A stretch of DNA of 64,000 nucleotides from JBFWUW01 sp050247075 (lineage in GTDB: Bacteria > Planctomycetota > Planctomycetia > Pirellulales > JBFWUW01): NCBI GenBank assembly GCA_050247075.1, contig JBFWUW010000031.1:1-64000 (forward strand). Reading direction: 5' to 3'. Shown here in pieces: positions 54,584 to 63,004 of this stretch; within the stretch, counting starts at the first letter, position 1; each line of letters starts with the position of its first letter. The notes below the pieces were generated by a model. The model was not told the origin of the DNA and ran no database searches. It saw only the letters and a list, made by a program, of their open reading frames with translations. A program made the position numbers and the translations under genes.

Positions 54584-55873
54584 ATGTCTACGGAATCGCC
54601 ATCCGGCTTGCCGGAGAAAAAAGCACCAGAGGCGTCCTCGCCCAAGGCCTGGTTTTGGCTGCCGGTGATGTTGACCCTGGTCCTGCTGCTGCCGTTCTAC
54701 GTCGAGCGATTCTCCGGCGCGATCGAGAAACTGCAATACGCCAACACGCGCGGCAGGCAAAGGGCCATGTCGGAAGATGCCCGCACGCAATTGGCCTCGC
54801 TGGAGCAAACGTCGGACGCCTTCCGGCTGGTCGCCCGCAGCGTCGAGCCGAGTGTGGTCCATATTGATACGGTACGCACCGGCCTGGTCACGTTGGAATC
54901 GCTCAACCGTTTCCGTAACCATGACTCCGAGGCAACGGCCGAAGGTGAGCAAGACGGCCCGACGGACGACGCGGAAGAACCGGATCGCCCCGCCAGAAAA
55001 ACACGGCAACATGGCGATTCTGGCAACGAAGACGAGGACGACCACTCGCAAGGGCAGGGATCGGGCCTGATCGTGGACAATGCCGGCTACATCCTCACCA
55101 ACTACCATGTGGTGAGGTCGGCCTCGCAAATCCAGGTCCGCCTGAGTGACGGCCGCGTATTGCCGCGGGCGGCCCTGGTGGGCTACGACCGCATGACCGA
55201 TCTGGCGGTCCTGAAGATCGACGCCGAGGGGCTCTCCAGTTGCCCCTGGGGCGACAGCGGCACCGTGGAAGTCGGTGATTGGGTGCTGGCGATGGGCAAT
55301 CCCTTTGGGTTGGACCGCAGCATGACCGCTGGCATTGTCAGTGCCAAACGCCGCCGCCAGGTCGTCCGTGATATGACCTTTCCGGAATTCATTCAGACCG
55401 ATGCCTCGGTCAATCCCGGCAGCAGCGGCGGACCGCTGTTGAATCTTAAAGGGGAAGTCGTCGGCATCAACACGGCGATCGTCGGGCAGAGTTACCAGGG
55501 AATCAGTTTTGCCATTCCTAGTGATATCGCCCGCGATGTCTTTCAACGGCTGCGCAGTGAAGGGCACGTCATTCGCGGCTGGCTGGGCGTCAGCCTGCAA
55601 GAAGCCGCCGACGTGATCGCCGAAAAATCCGCGCCCCTGGGAGCACAAGTCCTCAGCGTATTCCCCGGCAGCCCGGCCGATCTGGCTGGCATCCAGGTGG
55701 GGGATGTCATCGTCCGTTGGAACGATTTGGATGTCGTCGATTCCGTTGACTTGCGCCTCAGAGTTTCGCGCAGCGCTGTCGGCCAATCCGTGCCAGCACT
55801 CATTCGCCGCGGCGATGAACAGCTAGCCATGCAAGTCACGGTCGCCGAACGGCCCAAGGAACATAGCAAGTGA
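54584..55873 (+). CDS. HtrA/DegP-type serine protease with PDZ domain
   Basis: A 429-aa membrane-anchored periplasmic protease. One transmembrane helix (22-40) anchors it. A strongly acidic linker (about 110-155, with EDEDDH) follows. The protease domain carries His175 (LTNYHVVRS), Asp206 (RMTDLAVLK) and Ser281 (NPGSSGGPL). A PDZ domain occupies about 330-425 (VIRGWLGVSLQEAADVI; LAGIQVGDVIVRWND). It would degrade or refold misfolded envelope proteins. The acidic linker between anchor and protease is an addition relative to E. coli DegS. Divergent from aat. Confidence 0.95.
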   Translation: MSTESPSGLPEKKAPEASSPKAWFWLPVMLTLVLLLPFYVERFSGAIEKLQYANTRGRQRAMSEDARTQLASLEQTSDAFRLVARSVEPSVVHIDTVRTGLVTLESLNRFRNHDSEATAEGEQDGPTDDAEEPDRPARKTRQHGDSGNEDEDDHSQGQGSGLIVDNAGYILTNYHVVRSASQIQVRLSDGRVLPRAALVGYDRMTDLAVLKIDAEGLSSCPWGDSGTVEVGDWVLAMGNPFGLDRSMTAGIVSAKRRRQVVRDMTFPEFIQTDASVNPGSSGGPLLNLKGEVVGINTAIVGQSYQGISFAIPSDIARDVFQRLRSEGHVIRGWLGVSLQEAADVIAEKSAPLGAQVLSVFPGSPADLAGIQVGDVIVRWNDLDVVDSVDLRLRVSRSAVGQSVPALIRRGDEQLAMQVTVAERPKEHSK

Positions 55874-56129
55874 TGTAGGACGAGTGACGAATGTCGAATG
55901 AAAAAGCTGATAGCTGAAGGCTGATAGCTGACAGCTTTTACCGACAACTGAAAACCGACAACTATTTACTTCTTCTCCAATTGACCCGTATCGAGCGAGC
56001 GCCTAGACTCGCCCCGCTTTGGCGAGCGTTGTGTCGGAAAATTCTGTAGAAGTGGTGCCCACTGGCGGCTTTTGCCGCGAATGGGCGCTAGAAATCCTCA
56101 GTCAGAACCATCCCCCGCAGCGTCAAGCA
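55874..56129. other. Intergenic, simple repeated phrases
   Basis: 256 bases. Near 55905-55935 the phrase GCTGATAGCTGA recurs twice, and ACTGAAAACCGACAACT follows (compare CAACTGAAAACTAACAACTT at 15640-15659). The ribosome-binding region and start of dnaG are ambiguous here: a TTG at 56019 is in frame upstream of the chosen ATG. Confidence 0.45.
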
Positions 56130-58043
56130 ATGCCGTCTTCCCGCGACGGTTTTTTCGCCGCACTTCCCGCTTCCTATCCGCATCTGACCCAGGTGTTGTC
56201 CGTGCCCGCTGGTTCGTCGTTTGACAATAGCGCGAAAGAGCAGATCAAGCAGGCGGTCGACATCGTCGACCTGGTCGGCGATTACATTCCTTTGCGCCGC
56301 GAGGGCCGGGGCTATAAAGGCATTTGCCCCTGGCACGACGACTCTCGCCCCAGTTTGCAGGTCAACCCCGACCGACAGAGCTTTAAATGCTGGGTCTGTG
56401 ACATCGGCGGCGACATCTTTAGCTTCGTGATGAAACACGAAGGGGTCGAGTTCCGCGAGGCGTTGACGATTCTGGCCCAGCGTGCCGGGATTACGCTGAC
56501 GCCGTCGCGCCCTGGCGCTAGTGGCATCGAGCCCGATCAGAAATCTCTGCTTTACGAAGTGCTGGCCTGGGCCGAGCAGCAGTTCCACGATTTTCTGATG
56601 AAAGCCCCTGAGGCCGAGCCGGCCAGAAAATACATCCAGTCGCGCCAACTGACGCCGGACAGCGTCAAGCGCTTTCATATCGGCTATTCCCCGGACGCTT
56701 GGGACTGGCTGCTGCAAAAATCGCGGACGACCAAATTCAACGCTCAACTGTTGGAGACGGCTGGGCTGGTCCGCCGCCGCGCCAATGGTCCCGGCCACTA
56801 TGATTGGTTTCGCGGGCGGCTGTTGTTTTCCATCCGCGATCCGCAAGGGCGGCCCGTGGGTTTTGGCGGGCGCGTGGTGCCGGGCGTGGGCCAGGCCGAC
56901 GCCGCCAAGTACGTCAACTCGCCCGACACGCCGCTGTTCACCAAGCACAAACTGCTGTACGGCATGGACGTGGCCAAAGACGCCATCCACAAGAGCCGCC
57001 TGGCCGTGGTCATGGAAGGCTACACCGACTGCATCGTGGCTCGGCAATGCGGCTTTGGCGAGTCGATGGCCGTTCTCGGCACGGCCCTGGGTGAAAAGCA
57101 CGTCAAACTGCTCCGTCCGCTGGCGGATAAAATCGTGCTGGTGCTGGATGGCGACGACGCCGGCCAACGCCGCACCAACGAAGTCTTGGAACTTTTCCTG
57201 GCCGAAAACGTCGATCTGCGGGTGGCCACGCCGCCGGACGATTTGGACCCGGCCGACTTTTTGTTGCGGAACCCGCCGGCGGCCTTTCAGGCCATGCTGG
57301 ATGGCGCGGCCGACGCCCTGACGCACGCCTTTCGCACGTTTACCGCCGGGGTCAACCCGGAAGACGTGCATGCCATGAGCCATTCGTTGGAGCAGGTCTT
57401 GTCGATCATCGCCCGCGCGCCGCGGTTGCGGGACGACACCTCCACCGCCATTCGCCTGCGCGAGGAAAAAATTCTCAATCGGCTGGCGTTTTTGTTTCGC
57501 ATCGACGAGATCAAAGTCCGCGAGCGGTTGAGCGAACTGCGCCGCAAAACAAAATGGAAATCACCCGCGGAAGAAGCGACCGAACAACAACAGCGGGAGC
57601 CGCTCGACGCTTGGGACCGGCACCTGTTGGAGTTACTGCTGCAGGCCCCCGACATGTTGGATGAAGTGCTAGCCGCCGTACCGCCGCGGGCCATGCGATC
57701 GGCGACGGGCCGCCTGGTGTTGTCGCGCTGCCGCGATGTGGCCGATACGGGCGCGGTGCCCGACTTCGACCGCCTGATGCTGGAGTGCGACGAGCCAGAC
57801 CTGAAAAGCATCATCGTGGAATTGGACGAACAAGGCAGGGCCAAGCAAGTCGCCGATGCCGCCGGCAGCCTGCGGCATTTGTTGGACCGGCTGCAGGATA
57901 AGTTAGAGCAACGTCAACGCCAGCAGGAGAAACTTTCACTCCGCGAAAGTGGAGCGGACGAAGCCGCCCAGTCGTTGGTATTGGCCCGTCTGATCGAGCA
58001 GAAGCGTAGCCGGCAAGGCATTTCCGGACCCACGGATGGGTGA
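56130..58043 (+). CDS. dnaG: DNA primase
   Basis: A 637-aa enzyme (from the chosen start) making RNA primers for replication. The zinc-ribbon domain CHC2 has Cys66, His69, Cys87 and Cys90 (GICPWHDDSRPSLQV; SFKCWVCDIGGD). The catalytic TOPRIM domain shows the Glu of VVMEGYTDCIVARQ and the Asp pair of LVLDGDDAGQRR. The C-terminal 200 residues form the helicase-binding region. The start is uncertain: TTG 56019, ATG 56130, or GTG 56193/56202, immediately before SSFDNSAKEQIKQAVDIVDL, where family similarity begins. rpoD follows 113 bp downstream, as in the rpsU-dnaG-rpoD locus of many bacteria, but rpsU is absent. Confidence 0.94.
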   Translation: MPSSRDGFFAALPASYPHLTQVLSVPAGSSFDNSAKEQIKQAVDIVDLVGDYIPLRREGRGYKGICPWHDDSRPSLQVNPDRQSFKCWVCDIGGDIFSFVMKHEGVEFREALTILAQRAGITLTPSRPGASGIEPDQKSLLYEVLAWAEQQFHDFLMKAPEAEPARKYIQSRQLTPDSVKRFHIGYSPDAWDWLLQKSRTTKFNAQLLETAGLVRRRANGPGHYDWFRGRLLFSIRDPQGRPVGFGGRVVPGVGQADAAKYVNSPDTPLFTKHKLLYGMDVAKDAIHKSRLAVVMEGYTDCIVARQCGFGESMAVLGTALGEKHVKLLRPLADKIVLVLDGDDAGQRRTNEVLELFLAENVDLRVATPPDDLDPADFLLRNPPAAFQAMLDGAADALTHAFRTFTAGVNPEDVHAMSHSLEQVLSIIARAPRLRDDTSTAIRLREEKILNRLAFLFRIDEIKVRERLSELRRKTKWKSPAEEATEQQQREPLDAWDRHLLELLLQAPDMLDEVLAAVPPRAMRSATGRLVLSRCRDVADTGAVPDFDRLMLECDEPDLKSIIVELDEQGRAKQVADAAGSLRHLLDRLQDKLEQRQRQQEKLSLRESGADEAAQSLVLARLIEQKRSRQGISGPTDG

Positions 58044-58156
58044 GGATGCCACCGGTCGGTCGCGTGTGCGCATTACGCTTGCAACGTGATGCGCGGCGAG
58101 ACCATAATCGTGACAGCGCTTGGCGACCGCACGCCAATGCGAGGGAGGAGCCGAAC

Positions 58157-59857
58157 GTGGAACGCATGGACCTAGACTTAGACCTTCAGGAGTTGGTGGC
58201 CACCGGAAAGGCCCAAGGCTATTTGACCTATGACCAGGTCAACCAGTACCTGCCCGACGAAGCCGTAAACCCGGAAAAACTCGACAATCTGCTGATCGCC
58301 CTGGAGGAAATGGGCATTGAGCTGGTGACAGAGCCCCCCGTTCGCGAAGTCCGCGAGGAAGCGGCCGCTCCCTCAGCCGCCGAGTTGGCCGCCCTCGACG
58401 CCTTGATCGCCCAAGAAGCGGCCAATGTGCTCCCTTCCGACCACCAGCCCGTCAAGCGGCTGGATGGCGACATGCGTTGGAACGAAGACCCCATCCGCAT
58501 GTACCTCACGCAGATGGCGGAGATTCCGCTTCTCACGCGCGAGCAAGAAATCGCCCTGGCCAAGAAGATTGAAGTTACCCGCAAGCGTTTCCGCCGCAGT
58601 GTCTTGGGCTGTGAGTACGCCATTTTGGCCACGATCGACACCTTGAAGAAGGTCCACCAAGGGGTGCTCCCCTTCGACCGCACGATCAAGGTCTCTTTGA
58701 CCGAGCAATTGGCCAAAGAACAGATCATGGCCCGCATGCCGCACAACCTGGCCACGTTGGACCGCCTGCTGGGCCAGAATCGGCAAGACTTCAAAATCAT
58801 GATCAACCGCAAGGCGGACCGCGCCGCGCGGTTAGCCGCGCGGGACCGCTTTCGCGCGCGTCGCCGCCGGGCGCTGACCCTGGTGGAGGAGTTGTCGCTG
58901 CGGACGCGCCGCGTGCAGCCGTTGATGAAGCAGTTGGAGGATCTCTCTGGCCGCATGCACGACCTGCAGCGCAAGATCGCCCGGCTGGACCAGAGCGGCG
59001 CGGCCAAGGACGAGCGGGCCAATCTCCGCCGCGAGCTGCGCGATTTATTGATGACCACGCTGGAAGGGCCCGCCTCGCTACGCAAACGCTGCAAGCTGAT
59101 GCGGACCCAGTTCACCGACTACGAGCAAGCCAAGCGCGAGCTCTCGGGCGGCAATCTGCGGCTGGTCGTCTCCATCGCCAAGAAGTACCGCAATCGCGGC
59201 CTGAGCTTTCTCGATCTGATCCAAGAAGGCAACACCGGCCTGATGCGGGCCGTCGACAAGTACGAGTACCGCCGCGGCTTTAAGTTCAGCACTTACGCCA
59301 CCTGGTGGATTCGCCAGGCGATCACGCGGGCCATTGCCGACCAGGCCCGCACGATTCGCATTCCGGTCCACATGATCGACGTCCTCTCTAAGCTGCGCAA
59401 CGTGTCGAAGAAGCTGCAGCAAGAGTTTGGCCGCGAGCCGACCATGGAGGAGACCGCCACGGCGGCCGAGATCAGCGTCGAGGAAACCCGCCGCGTCCTC
59501 AGCATTGGCCGCCAACCGGTCAGCCTGGACCGCCCGGTAGGGGAAAGCGAGGACAGCTCCTTCGGCGAGTTTATCGAGGACCACGGCAGCGAAAGCCCGA
59601 TCCACACCGCCAGCCACGGCATGCTGCGGGAAAAGATCGAGAACCTGTTGAAGACGCTGACCTATCGCGAGCGGGAGATCATCCGCCTGCGGTACGGACT
59701 GGGTGACGGCTACACCTACACCTTGGAAGAGGTCGGCCGCATCTTCCGTGTCACGCGCGAGCGCGTCCGCCAGATCGAAGCCAAAGCAGTCCGCAAGCTG
59801 CAGCACCCCGTCCGCAGCAAGCAGCTAGAAGGCTTTTTGGAGGGGATCGCCAGCTAA
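58157..59857 (+). CDS. rpoD: Primary RNA polymerase sigma factor (sigma-70/RpoD)
   Basis: A 566-aa protein. Region 1.1 is present (about 10-60: LVATGKAQGYLTYDQVNQYL), which marks a group 1 sigma factor. Region 1.2 begins DPIRMYLTQMAEIPLLTREQ. A non-conserved helical block of about 180 residues follows. Region 2 holds NLRLVVSIAKKYRNRGLSF with the -10-reading segment STYATWWIRQAITRAIADQA. Region 4 ends with YTLEEVGRIFRVTRERVRQI. The start at GTG 58157 has GGGAGGAG six bases upstream; an ATG lies three codons later, and the frame extends upstream to 58040 without similarity. It is linked to dnaG. Confidence 0.95.
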   Translation: MERMDLDLDLQELVATGKAQGYLTYDQVNQYLPDEAVNPEKLDNLLIALEEMGIELVTEPPVREVREEAAAPSAAELAALDALIAQEAANVLPSDHQPVKRLDGDMRWNEDPIRMYLTQMAEIPLLTREQEIALAKKIEVTRKRFRRSVLGCEYAILATIDTLKKVHQGVLPFDRTIKVSLTEQLAKEQIMARMPHNLATLDRLLGQNRQDFKIMINRKADRAARLAARDRFRARRRRALTLVEELSLRTRRVQPLMKQLEDLSGRMHDLQRKIARLDQSGAAKDERANLRRELRDLLMTTLEGPASLRKRCKLMRTQFTDYEQAKRELSGGNLRLVVSIAKKYRNRGLSFLDLIQEGNTGLMRAVDKYEYRRGFKFSTYATWWIRQAITRAIADQARTIRIPVHMIDVLSKLRNVSKKLQQEFGREPTMEETATAAEISVEETRRVLSIGRQPVSLDRPVGESEDSSFGEFIEDHGSESPIHTASHGMLREKIENLLKTLTYREREIIRLRYGLGDGYTYTLEEVGRIFRVTRERVRQIEAKAVRKLQHPVRSKQLEGFLEGIAS

Positions 59858-59964
59858 CCGCGGGTTGCCCTCAGTCAACTATCCGCATCTGCTAACCCGG
59901 CGGCATGTCCACAACATCGTGGGCATGCCGCTTTTTGGCGCGCTCGCCGCGCGATTTTTTTGGC

Positions 59965-61524
59965 CTACAGCAGGCCGCGAATCGGTTGGCCATGGTAGAC
60001 GCGGTAGGGACGGCCCGACTCGTCATGGAACTCGCGATCGGGCCCCACGCCCAACAGATGAAAAATAGTGGCGGCCAAATCCGCCGGCGTGAACGCCTCC
60101 GAGATCGGCAGCCCCCCTTGGCGGTCGGTCGCGCCCACCACACGCCCCGGTTGAATGCCTCCGCCGGCCAAGAAACAAGGAAAGACATCTCCCCAGTGGT
60201 GCCGGCCTGGCGTGAAGACCTCACCCGAGGCGTTCTTGCCGCCGGCGGCGATCGGCGCAATCCGCGGCGTGCGACCCATTTCCCCGCACATCACGACCAG
60301 TGTTTCCTGCAACAGGCCGCGGGCTTCCAGATCATCCAAGAAACCGCTCAGGCAATGGTCGATGGACGGGAGCAGTTTTCCCTTCAAATCGCGAAAGGCG
60401 TTTTGATGCGTGTCCCAGCCGCGCAAGTTGACTTGCACCATTCGCACGCCCGCCTCCACCAGACGCCGCGCCACCAAAAACCCTTGCCCCCATTCCTCGC
60501 GGCCGTACAGGTCGCGCGTGGCGTCGGTCTCTTGCGCCAAGTCGAAGGGGTTGTCGCGGCCCGGCCCGGCGGTCAGCAGCAACTGCATGGCTTGCAGCCG
60601 CTGCGCTTCCCATTGCCGGGTGACGGGCAGCGCGGCGTCGATATCGGCCTGCCGGCGCAGCGCATCCAACTGCCGTAACAGCTCCGTGCGGTTGGCCAGT
60701 TGCGGCAACAAAATGCCATGCCGCATGCCCAAGTCGGGCAAATGAAAGTCGGGCTGGCGGCAACTGCTGTTGTCCCACCAGGCATTGGGGCCAGGCCCGG
60801 CCGCGCGGGCCGGATCGTTTGGATCGTCATGGCTGAAACAATTGGGGCACGAACCCGCGGCGTCCTTGGCGTGGCACGGCGCGGCCAAATCGACTCCCCA
60901 GCGTTCGTAACGCGGCCCCAGCAAGCCCGGCTCGCGGCCGGCATACTTCATCAGATTGGCCCGTGGAATCTCAATCGCGTTGGGCCAGCCTACCGCTGCT
61001 TCCGCCGGGGCGGCATAGGCAATCATCGAGCCGATGCTGGGCCAACTGATCCGGCCGGGCCGCGGCAGGCCAATGGTGCCGTTGGTATCGCCGGCGGGCA
61101 GTTCCGTGCTGCCGGTATGCAGCAAGTAATGGCAACTGTTGTGCTCATTGCGGAACTGGCGGTCGGCGGTGTGATGCAGCGTGCGGACCAGCGAAAACTT
61201 GTTGGCCCGCGCCGCCAACCGTGGCAAATACTCGCAAAAATGGACGCCAGCCAGGGCGGTTTGCCCCGTCCCGTACTCCCCCCGAATCTCGGCGGGCGAC
61301 TCGGGCTTGGGGTCGAAAGTCTCATGCTGCGAGGGGCCGCCCGACTGAAAAATAAACACCACCGACTTTGCGCGGCCCGTGCCGCTTGAACTGGCGGCGG
61401 CCTGTCCCTCCAACCGCATCAAATCGGCTACGCCCGTCCCCAGCAGGCCGATACCCCCCGCTTGCAGCAACTGGCGGCGGCCAATCGCCGGGTGATCGCC
61501 ACGGCAACAGCCTGCTCGGCGCAT
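59965..61524 (-). CDS. DUF1501 protein (copy 3)
   Basis: A 519-aa exported protein. The N-terminus contains IGRRQLLQAGGIGLLGTGVA, a Tat-like signal. Family words: FIFQSGGPSQHETFDPKPES, VNLRGWDTHQNAF, MCGEMGRTPRIAP and GRHHWGDVFPCFLAGGGIQP. It diverges from copies 1 and 2 by having MCGEMGRTPRI rather than WGGEFGRTVYS and has an extra Cys-rich insert (HAKDAAGSCPNCFSHDDP). No DUF1549/1553 partner is adjacent. Convergent with rpoD. Confidence 0.92.
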   Translation of the reverse strand: MRRAGCCRGDHPAIGRRQLLQAGGIGLLGTGVADLMRLEGQAAASSSGTGRAKSVVFIFQSGGPSQHETFDPKPESPAEIRGEYGTGQTALAGVHFCEYLPRLAARANKFSLVRTLHHTADRQFRNEHNSCHYLLHTGSTELPAGDTNGTIGLPRPGRISWPSIGSMIAYAAPAEAAVGWPNAIEIPRANLMKYAGREPGLLGPRYERWGVDLAAPCHAKDAAGSCPNCFSHDDPNDPARAAGPGPNAWWDNSSCRQPDFHLPDLGMRHGILLPQLANRTELLRQLDALRRQADIDAALPVTRQWEAQRLQAMQLLLTAGPGRDNPFDLAQETDATRDLYGREEWGQGFLVARRLVEAGVRMVQVNLRGWDTHQNAFRDLKGKLLPSIDHCLSGFLDDLEARGLLQETLVVMCGEMGRTPRIAPIAAGGKNASGEVFTPGRHHWGDVFPCFLAGGGIQPGRVVGATDRQGGLPISEAFTPADLAATIFHLLGVGPDREFHDESGRPYRVYHGQPIRGLL

Positions 61525-62258
61525 GGGGGCGGTTCCTTAATCTCAGGCCAATTCGATCGGTGCGACCGGACACGAATCAATCTTGTTTTATGCAACCGCA
61601 ATGGTAACCGGCACCATCCGCGAGAGCAATCTTGCTGGAGGAGGCCGATTTCTAGCCGATCTCCGCGGGAAGCGTCTTCGGCCGCGACGATCTTCCGCCA
61701 GAAGAACAACCACGAATCGAACGAATGAGATTCCCGCATGGACGCTTGCCAGACCTGAGTCGCTCCCAGACATTTGAAGATAATGTATTGCCAGCGAGTT
61801 GCATGCGCACCGGCAATTACACAAGGCTTGGTGAGAACCACGAATCAAACGAATCCAGCGAATAAGGATCCTACGGTGCGAGTGCTTCTAGTCGCTGCCC
61901 GCCCCCACTTGCTCAAGCGAGTTTCCACTCAGGAGATTCATTCGTTAGATTGGTTTGATTCGTGGTTCTTCTCTTGGCGGGGGAGTACGATCCCGCCGTT
62001 CTCGGCCGCGATGTGCAATCTGGCCTGAGTATACGGCGATTTTCGCGGTCTCGGCCCTGCAGGCTGGAACGCCGATTGTCGCCGTCGCAGACGGCACTTA
62101 CAGCCAAGTGTCACCCACGGCAACGAGGTGGCCCGCTATCGTTGCATGTTCTTCAAATGCCTGAATCGCTCCGCCAACGCTGGCCAGTCCCGCCCCCGGG
62201 CGGTACGATTCTGGGCTAGGAGTTGTTGGAACCGTTGGGGCACGGCAAGGGCGTGGCC
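61525..62258. other. Long intergenic region with repeated ACCACGAATC phrases
   Basis: 734 bases with no supported gene. It holds three copies of ACCACGAATCAAACGAATC-like sequence (61707-61728, 61838-61857, and reversed at 61945-61970), plus a GGCG/CGCC-type hairpin repeat at 62075-62103. A related phrase, ACCACGGATCACACAAAT, occurs at 62837. This is probably decayed or mobile non-coding material. Confidence 0.55.
62075..62103. repeat. TTGTCGCCGTC hairpin repeat
   Basis: TTGTCGCCGTCGCAGACGGC followed by ACTTACAG. It closely matches 35350-35379 (TTGTCGCCGTCGGGAGACGG then CTTCTACA). Confidence 0.65.
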
Positions 62259-62759
62259 ATGGCCGACCGCGAGAACCACTACGAATGCGCGTTCGAGGCA
62301 TTTCTGCGCCAGCGCCGCATAGCCTACGTGGCCGTCGATGAGACACGCCGCAGCCTGCTGGGCAACGGGTCGCTCAAGAGTCTCGATTTTTTGGTATCCA
62401 CGCCCGGCGGCGGTGCCTGGCTTGTCGATGTCAAGGGACGCAAATTCCCCTCGGGCGGGCAGCAGTATTGGCGGAACTGGTCAACCCATGACGACCTGGA
62501 AAGCCTGTCGGGCTGGGAGGGCGTGTTCGGCGCGGGCTTTCGCGGCCTGTTTGTGTTTGCCTATCACGTTGTGGGGGAAGCCGCCCCGTTGCCGGTAGAA
62601 CAGTTGTTTCCCTTTCGCGGTTCGTGGTACGGATTTGTCGGGGTGCCGCTACGGGACTACGCCGCTCACGCCCGGCAGATTTCGCCGCGCTGGGGAACCG
62701 TGGCCCTGCCGACCGACACCTTCCGCCGTCTGGCCGAACCCTTCCAGGCCTTCGTGTAG
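62259..62759 (+). CDS. HYExAFE-family protein, PD-(D/E)XK nuclease-like fold
   Basis: A 166-aa cytoplasmic protein. The N-terminus has HYECAFEAFLRQR, matching the HYExAFE naming motif of a planctomycete-restricted family as I recall it. Then SLDFLVSTPGGG is followed by WLVDVKGRKFPSGG: an Asp, then a beta hairpin, then Asp-x-Lys, the arrangement of PD-(D/E)XK nucleases, with the N-terminal Glu as a possible extra ligand. The function is not known; the context gives no partner. The start at ATG 62259 is closest to the motif. Confidence 0.75.
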   Translation: MADRENHYECAFEAFLRQRRIAYVAVDETRRSLLGNGSLKSLDFLVSTPGGGAWLVDVKGRKFPSGGQQYWRNWSTHDDLESLSGWEGVFGAGFRGLFVFAYHVVGEAAPLPVEQLFPFRGSWYGFVGVPLRDYAAHARQISPRWGTVALPTDTFRRLAEPFQAFV

Positions 62760-63004
62760 CCCGCCACGCGAACTCTGGAATGTTGGCACGGCGCGGCTAA
62801 GCGGCTACCCGCGAGATTTGTTCGCGAAAGAAGGAACCACGGATCACACAAATTTCGCGGATAGTATTGAACCTGTCCGCCGGCAAGTGATTTGCGCTTT
62901 TGAATGGCCGAGGCATTTTGCGCGGTTGCGCAAGATTCATGCCTGGGCTAAACTGCTGGCGGCAACGCGGCGTTTTATTGCTCCTTTTCCATCCCCGCGA
63001 CAGC
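62760..63004. other. Intergenic
   Basis: 245 bases. An ACCACGGATCACACAAAT phrase at 62837-62854 is a relative of the repeats upstream. No gene or clear regulatory signal is seen. Confidence 0.4.

Noticed and set aside
56088..57383. Minus-strand frame opposite dnaG
   Set aside because: It is antisense to a clearly conserved housekeeping gene.
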